DNA of 64,000 nucleotides from Aporrectodea caliginosa (taxonomy: Eukaryota; Annelida; Clitellata; Crassiclitellata; Lumbricidae), in NCBI GenBank assembly GCA_020284085.1, contig JACEVL010000773.1:150001-214000 (forward strand). The letters run 5' to 3'. This document shows positions 27,206 to 37,775 of this stretch, piece after piece (position 1 is the stretch's first letter; the number at the start of each line of letters is the position of its first letter). Under the pieces are notes generated by a model. It saw only the letters and a program-made list of their open reading frames with translations, made no database searches and was not told where the DNA came from. Made by a program: the position numbers and the translations under genes.

Positions 27206-27377
27206 TTTGGACTACGCGACATGTCAACATTCCTCCATATTTTTACTAAAGAATGTATATAATATTTTATGTACGACTCTTGTTTGCCTGCTGAAAGACC
27301 AATACTCATTAAGGCCGCTTTGCAGTAGACGCAAAATGGGCCTATATAGGCCTATTAGCAATAAGCGTTAATATAGA

Positions 27378-27505
27378 AGAGCCTTAAACTATTCCCTCGA
27401 GCCATGGGCCTGAAATGATAGCGACTTGATTTTCTTAGCCTCAGCATACGATAATGGATGACCAGCCCTGTCTTCTGCCTCTGATATTCCCACGGCAGCG
27501 TACTT
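27378..27505 (-). mobile_element. SINE family A, 3' fragment
   Basis: Minus strand reads GAGGCTAAGAAAATCAAGTC, CAGGCCCATGGCTCGAGG and GGCTCTTCT, matching the 3' half of the SINE at 15986-16262. The tRNA-like head is missing. Confidence 0.7.
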
Positions 27506-27699
27506 ACTCATTATGGCTGCGTTGGCCAGAGCTGCAAGGGGAGCCGAAATCTACTTCCCTCACTCCCTCCCCTCCTTCCCTCCCTCCCTACCTCCCTGCA
27601 TCGCTCCCTTCGGCCGATCGTTACCCTCTTTCCCTGGAAACGGAGATGACAGATGACAGCAGTGGTAGCTGTGTCATGATGCCCTACTCCAATAGCCAC

Positions 27700-27700
27700 T

Positions 27701-27756
<56 letters not shown>

Positions 27757-27770
27757 GGCAGCAGCTGTCA
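27700..27770 (+). repeat. GCA trinucleotide repeat
   Basis: CAGCAG run with one CAGTAG and one GCAGTGGCAG interruption. Confidence 0.93.
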
Positions 27771-28017
27771 GTCCAGACAGCATTAGCTCCGGACGGACGG
27801 ACGCAGCGTCCTTTCCTCATTCCTTCCATCGTTCTTTGCCCTTCCTTCCTCCCATTCCTTTCTTTCCTTCCTCCCATTCCTTCCTTCCTACCCTCCTTCT
27901 ACGCAGGCCATCGATGCGACATGGTTTGTTTGCTGTTCAATATCGTTCTCAAACAAATTACGCAATACGTAACACTGCAAAGCCGTGTGTGTGCAAGTGT
28001 GTAGGTGTGTCTGAGTC

Positions 28018-28019
<2 letters not shown>

Positions 28020-28100
<81 letters not shown>
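28020..28100. repeat. GT then TA dinucleotide repeat
   Basis: A short GTGTGT run leads into pure TA to 28100. Confidence 0.93.
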
Positions 28101-28103
<3 letters not shown>

Positions 28104-28584
28104 ATCCGTCCCGGGCATTGGGCAAGTATATATAAATAATGTTGGTAGATCCAAGTCCATTACATAAATACCTAATTTATTTATGGGTGCATTGGAACAG
28201 TTAGCAAACGACTGGACCGTCTATATCAATATATCAAAATTGCATAGAAAGCTCATGTTTGGCAGTTATTCCCCGATTGATATATATATATATATATATT
28301 TATATATATGCTGAAAGTTATTCCCGATTGATATATATATATATACATAATATATATGTATGCTTTTCAGCTACTCACGCAAGCACACACCATCACCCAC
28401 ACAAACACACACATTTCGCCAAATATTGACGTCTGGTGGCGCTTAGATGCTGGCGCCTAACTCTGAAGTTCACGAATCGTAAACGAATGGAGAGCATTAT
28501 TAGTACATGTATACTGTATCAGCTGGTTAATTAGTGCAGAACTACATCTACTTCAAGAATGATGTCGACAACCTGCACAGCCAT

Positions 28585-28785
28585 TGTACCAATCGATCTC
28601 TAAACATGACCAATCAATCAATCACTACACAGACCAAATCGATCACTCCAATACCAATCGATCTCAACAGACCAATCTATCTATACACTACCCAGTCGAT
28701 CACTACACAGACCAATCGATTACTTCACTTACCAATCGATCGATACGCAGTCCAATCTATCTCTACATTGACCAAATGATCGCTC
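28585..28785 (+). repeat. Degenerate CCAATCGATC repeat
   Basis: About ten loosely spaced copies of ACCAATCGATC or ACCAATCTATC with CACTACACAG between. Irregular spacing, so a decayed minisatellite. Confidence 0.7.
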
Positions 28786-28787
28786 CA

Positions 28788-29049
28788 CTGGCCCGATAAC
28801 GCATTGGATAACACACTGGCATAGAGAGCGAGAGGTACCGAGTTCGAGTCCCGTAGGGCGGACATGCTTTGTAGGCTGCTATTAGCGCCGTGTATTGCAG
28901 GCTGTCTGTTCTGTTAGTATAGTTAAGATTTATGTCTTCTGTCATTTGTGTTCTTGTGAATTGTTTCAATTGCATAACATGTAAATGTACAGCGCAGTGC
29001 GTTTATCAGGCGCTTCAATAAAGAAACGATTATTATTATTATTATTATA
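28788..29049 (+). mobile_element. tRNA-derived SINE with ATT tail (family B)
   Basis: The head reads ACTGGCCCGATAACGCATTG and a B box GAGTTCGAGTCCCG. A unique body follows, and the end is GGCGCTTCAATAAAGAAACG followed by ATT repeats. The order head, body and microsatellite tail is that of a SINE. Confidence 0.75.
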
Positions 29050-29289
29050 TTAACTGTTCTTCCCAATAACCAGTTCCACCGATCCTATGCAATTTCATAT
29101 TTTTAAAGGACATTGCTAATTAATTATGAAGGTCCTATAATAGAAGACTGTTGTCGGCTTTTGTATCTGCAGGAATTGTTTCTGTCTCTATGGACTCGTT
29201 TCTCTTTTTCGGTTCCTTTCTATGGTTCCACTGAATCGGAATAGATTCCGACGAGAAACGAGGGCGAACAGGGAAGAAGGTCACAGGGA

Positions 29290-29475
29290 AGGAGTGGATG
29301 GGAAGGAAGCAGGCAGAAGCAGACAAAGGCAGACAGAGGAAGACACACGCAGAGGCAGGCAGAGGCAGACAGAGGCATACAGAAACAGAGACAGAGAGAG
29401 GCAGACAGAGACAGACAGATGCAGACAGAGGAAGACACACGCAGACAGAGGCAGGCAGAGACAGACGGACGAACA
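29290..29475 (+). repeat. GACAGA/GGCAGA-rich repeat
   Basis: Degenerate hexamers. Frames on both strands are low-complexity shadows. Confidence 0.88.
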
Positions 29476-29762
29476 GGCGAAGATCGACTGTCTAGATCTA
29501 TATGGTATATATGGAGTACGCGCTGTCGACAATAGAATCCACATTCGACTTGTTTCTAGTTACCAGTCCATGTTTGTGTCTCTGTCTGTCCGTCTGTGTC
29601 TGTTTGCCTCATGCCTGTGTGTCTGTACGTCTGTGTTTTTGTTTGTCAGTGTGTCAAAGTGTTTTTTTGTCCGTGTATCCGGTTGCTTCTGCGCAGTGAA
29701 CATTCATCCACGTGCATTTGCACGTATCTGTGTCTCCACGTACCATTAGAAGCCATGGCGAC

Positions 29763-29763
<1 letters not shown>

Positions 29764-29833
<70 letters not shown>
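29764..29833 (+). repeat. GT dinucleotide repeat
   Basis: About 34 uninterrupted GT units. Confidence 0.95.
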
Positions 29834-29835
<2 letters not shown>

Positions 29836-30069
29836 TGCCACTGGTTGTGTTTTCCTGAGTGTGTCTGCGTCTTTGTGGTCTAGGGTGAGTCATTTTATGC
29901 TACGTATAAATAGTAAGCAGACCTGCGAAGAATGTTTGGTTCGTTGTATCTGTCTTTGGATGTCTTAAGGTCTATCTGATCGCCTCACACACAAACTAAC
30001 GCAAGGACAATGGAAATGGTTCTCACACGGACAATGGAAATGGTTCGCATGCTCTTCTTTAATCTTCCT

Positions 30070-30225
30070 TTCATTCGTTTCTTAGTCCGTTCGTTTGTTC
30101 CTTCATTCATTCATTCGCTTATTCTTCGTTCCATTATTCATTCGGTCGTTCATTCCTTCATTAATTAATTAATTAATTAATTAATTCATTCATTCATTCA
30201 TTCATTCATTCATTAATTCATTCAA
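30070..30225. repeat. ATTC / ATTA tetranucleotide repeat
   Basis: CATTCATT and AATTAATT runs at 30100-30222. Confidence 0.88.
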
Positions 30226-30284
30226 CTATAGCCGCGCCTCAGATTCGCATTTCTGTGTGACCAATTGCGCGCGTCAAAACTGTT

Positions 30285-30302
30285 CGTAATAATAATAATA
30301 AC

Positions 30303-30365
<63 letters not shown>

Positions 30366-30367
30366 AA

Positions 30368-30401
<34 letters not shown>

Positions 30402-30415
30402 TAAATTTAATTACT
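30285..30415. repeat. AAT trinucleotide repeat
   Basis: Nearly pure AAT with one AAATAAATAAAA break near 30357, followed by ACT repeats at 30415-30447. Confidence 0.95.
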
Positions 30416-30658
30416 ACAACTACTGCTACTACTACTACTACTACTGCTGCTGCTGGTGTCACTGCCAACACTCAAGAGAAAATGGAGAGAGGCCAGATGG
30501 TGTCACGCTCATCCCTTGGTCACGTGGACGATGCCTGACACGTGATGTGACCGTGCCCGACACCTACTCGTCTTACTCGTACATGATCCATCGGAGCTGG
30601 CGAAGCCGCCGAACGCGCAGCTGTGTCCAAGAGGGTGAAATACTTCACCATAACTAGA

Positions 30659-31382
30659 CAGGGCCGTTTAAGGTTTAAGGTCGTCGTAGGCCCTATATAG
30701 GCACTCTTGCATTCGTAGGCCCCAACTGCCAGCGCTGAAATTGAAAACGAGATAATGCGGGAAAAAGTTTAAGACGTTATAAGTCAGGGGTGTCAAACCT
30801 TTTTTAATGGAGGTTCGGTGGCAATATTTTTTAGCAAGTGGCGGGCCAGGGTGCCGAAGGCGCCTAAGCAAAATGGGGTATAGGCCTACGGATCTGGGAG
30901 GGAACTCGGTGAGCCCGACCCCAGAAATGTGTTTGCAAAACTTAATCTTAAATCGTGCATTATAAGCATACAAACAGTCAAATTAGGTTTAAAAATCTCA
31001 ATTTTGATCTTCATTATCAGTCACGAACATCACATAAAACTCATTAAGCCTTAAATGACAGAAATGGTTCGCGATCCGGCTCTTTGACACCCTTGTTATG
31101 ATTGATCTTACTAATGCAAAGATAACCATAAAGTTCACATAGTCTATATAGGCTGCTGCAAAGCGCTTAACTTTGAGTTAATATCTTGGAGTTAAAATGC
31201 TTCAGTACAATTACGAAAAAAAGTATAAAATTAGAATTTGAAATTTCATTTTTCATTTTCGCGCAAATTCATTTATTAAGCTTATTCTTTCAATATCTTA
31301 TTTTCGGACTTCCGTAGGCCCCTGAAAGATTCTTAAGCCCTAGGCACAGTGCCTACTGTGCCTAATGGATAATACGGCCCTG
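30659..31382 (+). mobile_element. hAT-like element, about 724 bp, host of a nested copy
   Basis: Ends CAGGGCCGTTTAAGG and, inverted, CAGGGCCGTATTATCC. TAGGCCC-type motifs sit inside both ends. No matching 8-bp duplication is visible (TAACTAGA against TCAGGCTG), so it is either old or has rearranged ends. Confidence 0.65.
30785..31095 (+). mobile_element. Nested hAT MITE, 311 bp
   Basis: Ends CAGGGGTGTCAAACC and, inverted, CAAGGGTGTCAAAGAGCC, the common hAT terminus. Flanking octamers TTATAAGT and TTATGATT match at 6 of 8 positions. It lies wholly inside the 30659-31382 element and so inserted later. Confidence 0.75.
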
Positions 31383-31724
31383 TCAGGCTGTCACTATAAT
31401 AGAACCCATGCCTTTGTAGCGGTCGTCTTGGAAACCGGCGACGCTTGGAGCAGGGAAGGACTGCATTTCATATCAGCGTTTGGAATTCGGATAACTGACG
31501 CAACTCATGATCCACTGGCGGCATAAGAGCTATTCCAGCGGATCTCGGTGACTCTTCAACGGGGAACGCCATCTGCCTCACCGGGACACTGTCCCACCGC
31601 TGTCTGAGCGCTGCTGAGGTGATACTTCAAACAACAGCAACAGCAAGAGCAGCAACAACAACAGCTACAGCAGCAGCAGGAAAAACAACAGCAATAAACA
31701 GTGAAACACTCTTTTTAATTAATG

Positions 31725-31834
31725 TTTAGGTCTAAGTCCCCGAGAGATCTTGTGTAGGCTAAAACAATAATAATTTTTTTTAAAGTAAATAATAATAATA
31801 AACTTAATAGGCCTAATAATAAAAAATAATTAAC

Positions 31835-31911
<77 letters not shown>

Positions 31912-32059
31912 TTGAACTTCGCCACTAAATGCAGTGGCCTTTAGGGGCACTTTCGCCGGTCAAGAGATAGATGAGTAGGGCCTTTCCAGACAATTTTCTA
32001 CAATAGATAATGTTGAAGTCCCTGAGGGATCCTGTATACCTCGGGGCATAAAAAAAAAA

Positions 32060-32097
<38 letters not shown>

Positions 32098-32232
32098 CGA
32101 CGAGTAGGGTCATCTCCAGACAAATTACATCATATAGTAATCTCTATAAGTCCCTGAGGGATCCTGTATACCTCGGGGCATAAAAAAAATAATAATAATA
32201 ATAATAACAATAATAACAATAATAATAAACTT
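31725..32232 (+). mobile_element. Three tandem SINE 3' ends with AAT tails (family C)
   Basis: Three successive segments each contain a form of AGTCCCTGAGGGATCCTGTA and CCTCGGGGCATAAAAAA, then AAT repeats (ends near 31912, 32093 and 32230). The first copy is diverged (GTCCCCGAGAGATCTTGTG). They share a GAGTAGGG...CCAGACAA block. Confidence 0.75.
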
Positions 32233-32394
32233 CTTCAGTGCTTCAGCATAATAATATTGGCCTACGCATTTCAACCAAGTGGGCGTAGTTAACTTGGCTC
32301 TATTCCATCCAATGTTTTCAATCGCGTTCCATAATATGTATGGCGGCCTATATTGTAGTTAAACAGACCGCGCAAGTCAATTTGAACTTCGCTA

Positions 32395-32512
32395 CTGTTC
32401 GTACTCTGATAGTGCCGGTCCCAAGCCTGGAGAAAGGAGGAGGGCGACGCTAATCATCTTTCTTGTGACAGTGACACAATGTAGTTAAACAGTAATAAAC
32501 CAACCAACGCTA
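32395..32512 (+). mobile_element. Conserved interspersed block (family D), copy 1
   Basis: Contains GTGCCGGTCCCAAGCCTGG then AGAAAGGAGGAGGGCGACGC, ending in AAACAGTAATAAACCAACC. Two other copies occur at 37318-37440 (minus) and 42155-42262 (plus). From memory it resembles a block common in repeats of other metazoans; the clade is not assigned. Confidence 0.7.
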
Positions 32513-32514
32513 GT

Positions 32515-32880
32515 CAATTTTTTCTTCACATTCATTTCTTCGTTTCTTCATTCGTTCGTTTGTCTTTCTATTCGTGGATCTGTGGGTTCGTTCGCACACG
32601 CGTTCGTTCATTCGTTCAATCGTTCGTTATTTAATTTATTCCTTACTTTGCTCCTTCGTTCAATTATTCGCTCATTCAGTCATTCTTTGAATAATATCCT
32701 GATCAGCGCTCGAAAGGCGTTCAAAGGCGCTTTGTGAGATTTGGTGTATACGGCGGATGAAAATAGATTTCTATGATGCGGGTTGATATCAGTGAATGAC
32801 ATGACAGGTTCAAAACAAAATCCAACAACACTGGAAACATAAGATGATTAAACTAAGAAATCAGAGGATCAGACGAAATC
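32515..32880. other. Intergenic, TTCGTTCG-rich, no gene
   Basis: Degenerate TTCGTTCATTCG motifs to about 32690, a weak LINE-terminus-like GGCGCTTTGTGAG near 32725, otherwise nothing. Confidence 0.4.
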
Positions 32881-32884
32881 AATT

Positions 32885-33180
32885 CAAGACTGGAATGAAT
32901 GGTGACGCGTGCGACAACAATGCCGGGGAAGACGAGGTAACAGAGAATGACGGGAAAAATGAGACGGAGGAGGAAGAGGAGAAGGAGCAAAGGAAGCGGG
33001 GGTAAGAGCAAGAGAAGGAAGAGGAATAGGTGGAGGAACAGGACGAGGAAGATGTGAAGAGAGAGAAAGAAGAATTTATGGAAGAGGAGGCTTCCAGGCG
33101 GAGAGGGAAGAGGCGGAAAATGAAGAGGACGAACACAGAGAGGAAGAAGGATATGGAGGCCGAGAAGTGAGCGAAGGGGA
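32885..33180. repeat. Purine-rich degenerate GGA/GAA stretch
   Basis: Strong strand bias to AGGAGGAAGAGG-type motifs without a strict period. Confidence 0.75.
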
Positions 33181-33467
33181 TAAACTGGAATAGTACAAAG
33201 AGAAGAAGGCGATAGGGGGTGTGGGAAGAAGCAGGCGGAATAGAACGACCAACACGATAGGTAGGGCCTATAGGCCAACGCTCTCATGTATCCGTGCACA
33301 TAAATATAAAGAGCGAAGAGATGTTTGGCACGATATCACGCCACGAGGCTCTCAATCGTTCTTTGCTCAGCTATCAGCTTTTCGATTATTTCTACGATTC
33401 TAGGCCTAATCAACAAACTCCGATCGTCCACCACGTTGTCAGCTGCGGGCTAGGGCCATCGACGTAC

Positions 33468-34060
33468 GATGTCAGCCGATATAGATGGGGCCAGGGAATT
33501 ACGATGTCAGCCGATGAATGGGGCCATGAATTACGATGTCAGCCGATATAGATGGGGCCAGGGAATTACGATGTCAGCCGATGATTGGGGCCATGAATTA
33601 CGATGTCAGCCGATGATTGGGGCCATGAATTACGATGTCAGCCGATGAATGGGGCCATGAATTACGATGTAAGCCGATATAGATGGGGCCAGGGAATTAC
33701 GATGTCAGCCGATGATTGGGGCCATGAATTACGATGTCAGCCGATGAATGGGGCCATGAATTACGATGTCAGCCGATATAGATGGGGCCAGGGAATTACG
33801 ATGTCAGCCGATGATTGGGGCCATGAATTACGATGTCAGCCGATGATTGGGGCCATGAATTACGATGTCAGCCGATGAATGGGGCCATGAATTACGATGT
33901 AAGCCGATATAGATGGGGCCAGGGAATTACGATGTCAGCCGATGATTGGGGCCATGAATTACGATGTCAGCCGATGATTGGGGCCATGAATTACGATGTC
34001 AGCCAATGAATGGGGCCATGAATTACGATGTCAGCCGATATATATGCCTAGATGGGGCCA
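33468..34060 (+). repeat. 35/32-bp tandem array with higher-order structure
   Basis: Two monomers alternate: L, 35 bp (GATGTCAGCCGATATAGATG then GGGCCAGGGAATTAC) and S, 32 bp (GATGTCAGCCGATGATTGGG then GCCATGAATTAC; variant S' has GATGAATGG). The order is L S' L S S S' then L S S' L S S S' and so on. A marker variant GATGTAAGCC recurs at 33666 and 33896, a 230-bp higher-order period. Confidence 0.92.
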
Positions 34061-34534
34061 TGCAGGGAATTACGACGTCAGCCGAGAGCTGGGGACAAGG
34101 AGTTAAGATCTCAGCCGACAGGTAGGGCTAGGGAGTTCAGATGTGAGCTGATAGCTGGGGCTATAGGCAGCTACGGTGTCATTGGAAGCTGTTGCCAAAG
34201 AATTACGATGTTTGCTAAGCGCTGTTGAAGTATCCCAACTGTAGTCGCTCATTATGCCTATGCCGTTCATAGACAAACAAATTGAATGCTGCTCTGGCAA
34301 TCGTAATCGTAATCGTAAACTCGAAACTTCTACAGCGCCCACAAAAGTGAAGTCGCGGGAACCAGCTTTTCACAGGCGCTCAATCAAAACAGAATCGATA
34401 GGCAGGGGGTCAAAATCCAGATAGTCAGGCAGGCAGACAGGCAGGCGGCTAAGGTGGATTGTGTTTGGTATTGAGACGAGGTAGACAGGAAAAAATTTGG
34501 ATTAAGGATAGGATTTGTCAAAAAGCAGTGTTTT

Positions 34535-35015
34535 TAGTTTCGAGTGTCCTGTGGAGAGATAGCGAGAGGTGGAGTTTTGGTGACTTCGAAGGATGGGTCA
34601 GATATTTGTCGTAATGCTGGCGGAAGTTTGTTCCAAAGAGGTGGAACAGCTATGGCAAGACACTTTGTTACTATAGACACATTGCTTCTGTGGCTAGACT
34701 CTTCAATATGTTGTATTACTGCCAACGGCATAAATTTTCACATTGAACGTGTGATCATTATTTCTCAGTCAAGCAGTGCTCGTGATCTGCTATCTGGATA
34801 CGACTGCGGCAGACTTTGCTTTGAGAAAGAAAACAGTAGGGGACACAGAGGCAAATTGCGCTGCTTAACTTAATTTGTAAATTCTTATTTATATAGCGCC
34901 ACTTCAGGAACTCATCAGATATGGTCGATTTTATGTGCAGAGTGCATGGAAGCCTGTTCCAGAAAGAGGAGTCGACCACATCGTAGCTTTCACGTTGCAT
35001 CGCGGCAGTATATAT
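34535..35015 (-). pseudogene. LINE ORF2 C-terminal relics with terminus
   Basis: The minus strand at 34735-34550 encodes IVTKCLAIAVPPLWNKLPPA and LRQISDPSFE; at 35005-34900 it encodes RESYDVVDSSFWNRLPCTL. Both are the conserved AxPxxWNxLP end of CR1/L2-like ORF2. A terminus TGGCGCTATATAAATAAG is at 34881-34897. At least two truncated copies. Confidence 0.72.
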
Positions 35016-35459
35016 GAGCAGAACCAATTAACTCAGCCTGTGCTGCATGGCGATTGTCAATCTGTAACTAGGTAAAGATGACACTGACGTACCAATAGGT
35101 CTCTAGCTAGGATGGAGCAAAACCGGTCAGACGATTACAGTTAGTTTTCACAGAAATCAATATTCAAATGATAATATGCATCTTCATTTCTACCAAAACA
35201 AAAACCTACTTTAGGACCATTATAGAGACCAAATTAGGGGATTTCATAGCTTTAAGAAACCTAAAAGCCTTAATTGCAATTTTCCACTTGTAAGTAGCCT
35301 ACTCATGTAAATTACACCATTCATTGGTCGGTTCCTTTCACGAACACAAAACCAAGTGACGTGCATTGACCAATAGGCTAGCGTAGCGGGCGTGATTCTA
35401 GTCTTGAGAATAGCTAGGCTCACGTCGGGCGTGACTCTATCCATGACCTTTACTAAAAG

Positions 35460-35572
35460 TCGGCGCCTCTGATGGAAAGGAGAAGCTGATGTTGCAGATT
35501 GCATGGAATTTCTTCCAGAATGAGGGCCTCCCGCGACGAAACTTCCACCTTGCACCATGCATGCAGTACTGA
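35460..35572 (-). pseudogene. LINE ORF2 C-terminal relic
   Basis: A minus-strand frame gives PSFWKKFHAICNISFSFPSE, parallel to the neighbouring relic at 34900-35005. No open frame of useful length remains. Confidence 0.5.
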
Positions 35573-35574
35573 AC

Positions 35575-36025
35575 GGGGAGGCAGCCAGATTAGGGTGATC
35601 TGTAGTGTTGCAGGGCGAATCTAAATTAAAATCGGCTTAAACCTTTAAAACGTTGCTTAGCCTATAGTGCGATACGATTGCTACCTACCAGACCAACTGT
35701 GGATGTTTTATTATAGCTGCGCCAGCAAATTGACACCAACAAAAATCCCACAGGCTATATACATAGGCTACAAAGTCACGAGGTCGTGCATTGATTGCCT
35801 CTGCATAAGTTGATCTGTGATTCTGCGATGTTTGTGCATCGTGAGTTTTGTTCATGCCTCTGTGGCTTTAATTTCTCCTATCTGTGGCCTGATTGATGGC
35901 CAAGGCAAGTGTGGGTCGACTTTCAGGGATCTACGCCGGTCGCAGCGGTCGCCCGCGTATCGCGCAGAGATATACATCTGATTAACGTATACGTACATTG
36001 ATTCCTCCGAGATTAACAGAGATCT
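35575..36025. other. Intergenic, nothing recognised
   Basis: No exon or element seen. Confidence 0.35.
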
Positions 36026-36028
36026 ATG

Positions 36029-36136
36029 GTGTGTGTGTGTGTGTGTGTGTGTGTATCTGTGCGTGTGTGTTGGTGTTTGTGTGTGTGTGTTGGTGTGTGT
36101 CGGTGGGTGTCGGTGGGTGTCTGTGTGTGTGTGTTT
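36029..36136 (+). repeat. GT-rich repeat
   Basis: GT runs broken by CTGTGC, TGGTGTTTG and CGGTGGGT. Confidence 0.9.
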
Positions 36137-36359
36137 GCGCGACTCCAGTCGGCTGCTGGCGCCTTCATGCATTAATGCAACGATTCTGCACAACCCAGGA
36201 GAACAGGAGGAAGTGGAAGAACGGAATAAACAGAAAAAAGTGAGTGGGAACGAAGAAGTAAAAAACGGAGCAGAAAGTGAAGAGGAGGAGGAGGAAGGTA
36301 GGAGTCGAAAGGAGGAAGAGATATGCTGGTGAAGACTAAAAGAATGAGGAGAATGAGAC

Positions 36360-37125
36360 AATGGCAGTAAAATTCACCGGTCATTCTTGGCATCTTTCCG
36401 AAGCCATTTCCCTCACTGCGCCATTATACTGTGTTCCAGGAAATAGCATTACCCACTGTGTAGCATCTGGGCGTTTTTCCTCAATCTCATCGAGCGTTCG
36501 CATTGTGAATCCATGGATGGGTGAGTGGGTGGGGGACGGATGAGTGGGTGGGGTGCCAGTGGGAGGGCGTGTGGACGGCAGCAGAATGACTAATGGACTT
36601 TCGGATTATAGCCTATACACGTAGAAGCGAATTGCAGAATGATTGCAGAAATGCAATCCTGGTTGCAATATTATTAAGAACTTGCAGAAAATTAGCCACA
36701 GCTATAATTAGGCATTCGTTAATTAGCCCATGCACAAAGCGTGAAAATGTAGGAACGTATACGCATGTATGCGTGTGTGTGCGTGTGCGCGTGTGCCTAT
36801 AGTGTTGACATTTTAGGCGTTGCTAACATTTATAAATACTAGTGTACACTATAAATGGATAGTCGACCACAAGGCCATAATATACAACCATAATATTAGA
36901 GAGCATTAAAAGAAAAATGCAACAAGGTAGTTAACAGATCTGTCATAAAATTTTTGGAAGAGCTTCTTGTCTGTTTGAGGCTTGAGCAATCAGCTCTTAT
37001 GCAGACGAGTTCTTCTCACGCATCAGACGCGTTCTGCTCAATGTTTGAAAAATAACAATAATATTCGTTTATGAATTCAAACTGATAAGTATGCAAGATT
37101 AAATTATACAAGTTTAACAAGAGCC
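36360..37125. other. Intergenic, nothing recognised
   Basis: Unique-looking DNA with a short GTGGG-rich patch at 36510-36570. No gene seen. Confidence 0.35.
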
Positions 37126-37129
37126 GAAT

Positions 37130-37305
37130 TTAACTGTATGGCAACCTGCAAGGGTCCCATCGGTCCTACTGCTTATTTTACAGTTGCCTCTAGGGAGTTG
37201 AAGGCCGAGTCAAAATTATGCGGCTAGCGGGTGTATCGAACCCGCGTCCTTCTGATCTTTGTGGCAGCGTGTTATCATTGAACCATCTCCCCGTCCCATG
37301 CACAA
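37130..37305 (-). mobile_element. tRNA-derived SINE (family E), copy 1
   Basis: The minus strand has GGAGATGGTTCAATGATAAC (A box), CAGAAGGACGCGGGTTCGAT (B box), then TTTTGACTCGGCCTTCAACT, CTAGAGGCAA and GTTGCCATACAGTTAAATT. The same order of blocks occurs at 46225-46420. Confidence 0.72.
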
Positions 37306-37317
37306 ACAAAACGATAG

Positions 37318-37440
37318 CAATAGTAGTAGTTTCAGTTTAACGACACAGTGTGATAACAAAGATCATTAGCGTCGCCCTCCTCCTTCATCCAGGCTTGGGA
37401 CTGGCACTGTCACAGTGCAAACAGTGGCGGAGTTTGCCAA
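37318..37440 (-). mobile_element. Conserved interspersed block (family D), copy 2
   Basis: Inverse of the 32395 and 42155 copies: TTTAACGACACAGTGTGATA, CGTCGCCCTCCTCCTTCATC, CAGGCTTGGGACTGGCAC. Abuts the family E SINE. Confidence 0.72.
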
Positions 37441-37673
37441 CGATAGCAATCAAACAAGAGGACCTTAATAAACAGGATTACCAGCTCGCCTTGTTCTTAT
37501 GGATATGACGCGGTTAAGAAGACTTGATCCAAGCATGCGTTTCTTTTATAGGCTTATAGCTCTGACATTATAAATCTGCCTGATCTGAGCATTTCATGGC
37601 GCTCAAGACTTTAACGGGCGGTCGTTAAACCTGGGACTATTATTACTGACGGGATACGCAGCGGCAATATGTC

Positions 37674-37775
37674 AGCCAATCAGAGATCGTCTTTTATGAA
37701 ACATCGCGGGCGATCTATGTGACCGTCTATTTTTAAATTACACTGTCATCCGGGCACTCAGCAGGATAAATACTC
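37674..37775 (+). promoter_or_regulatory. Possible promoter-like motifs (CCAAT, TATA-like)
   Basis: AGCCAATCAG lies near 37674 and GGATAAATACTCTC near 37764. The spacing is plausible but no downstream exon could be recognised, so this is only a motif coincidence until supported. Confidence 0.15.

Noticed and set aside
33603..33878. 91-codon frame with WGHELRC repeats
   Set aside because: By-product of the 35/32-bp tandem array, which is not in a constant frame.
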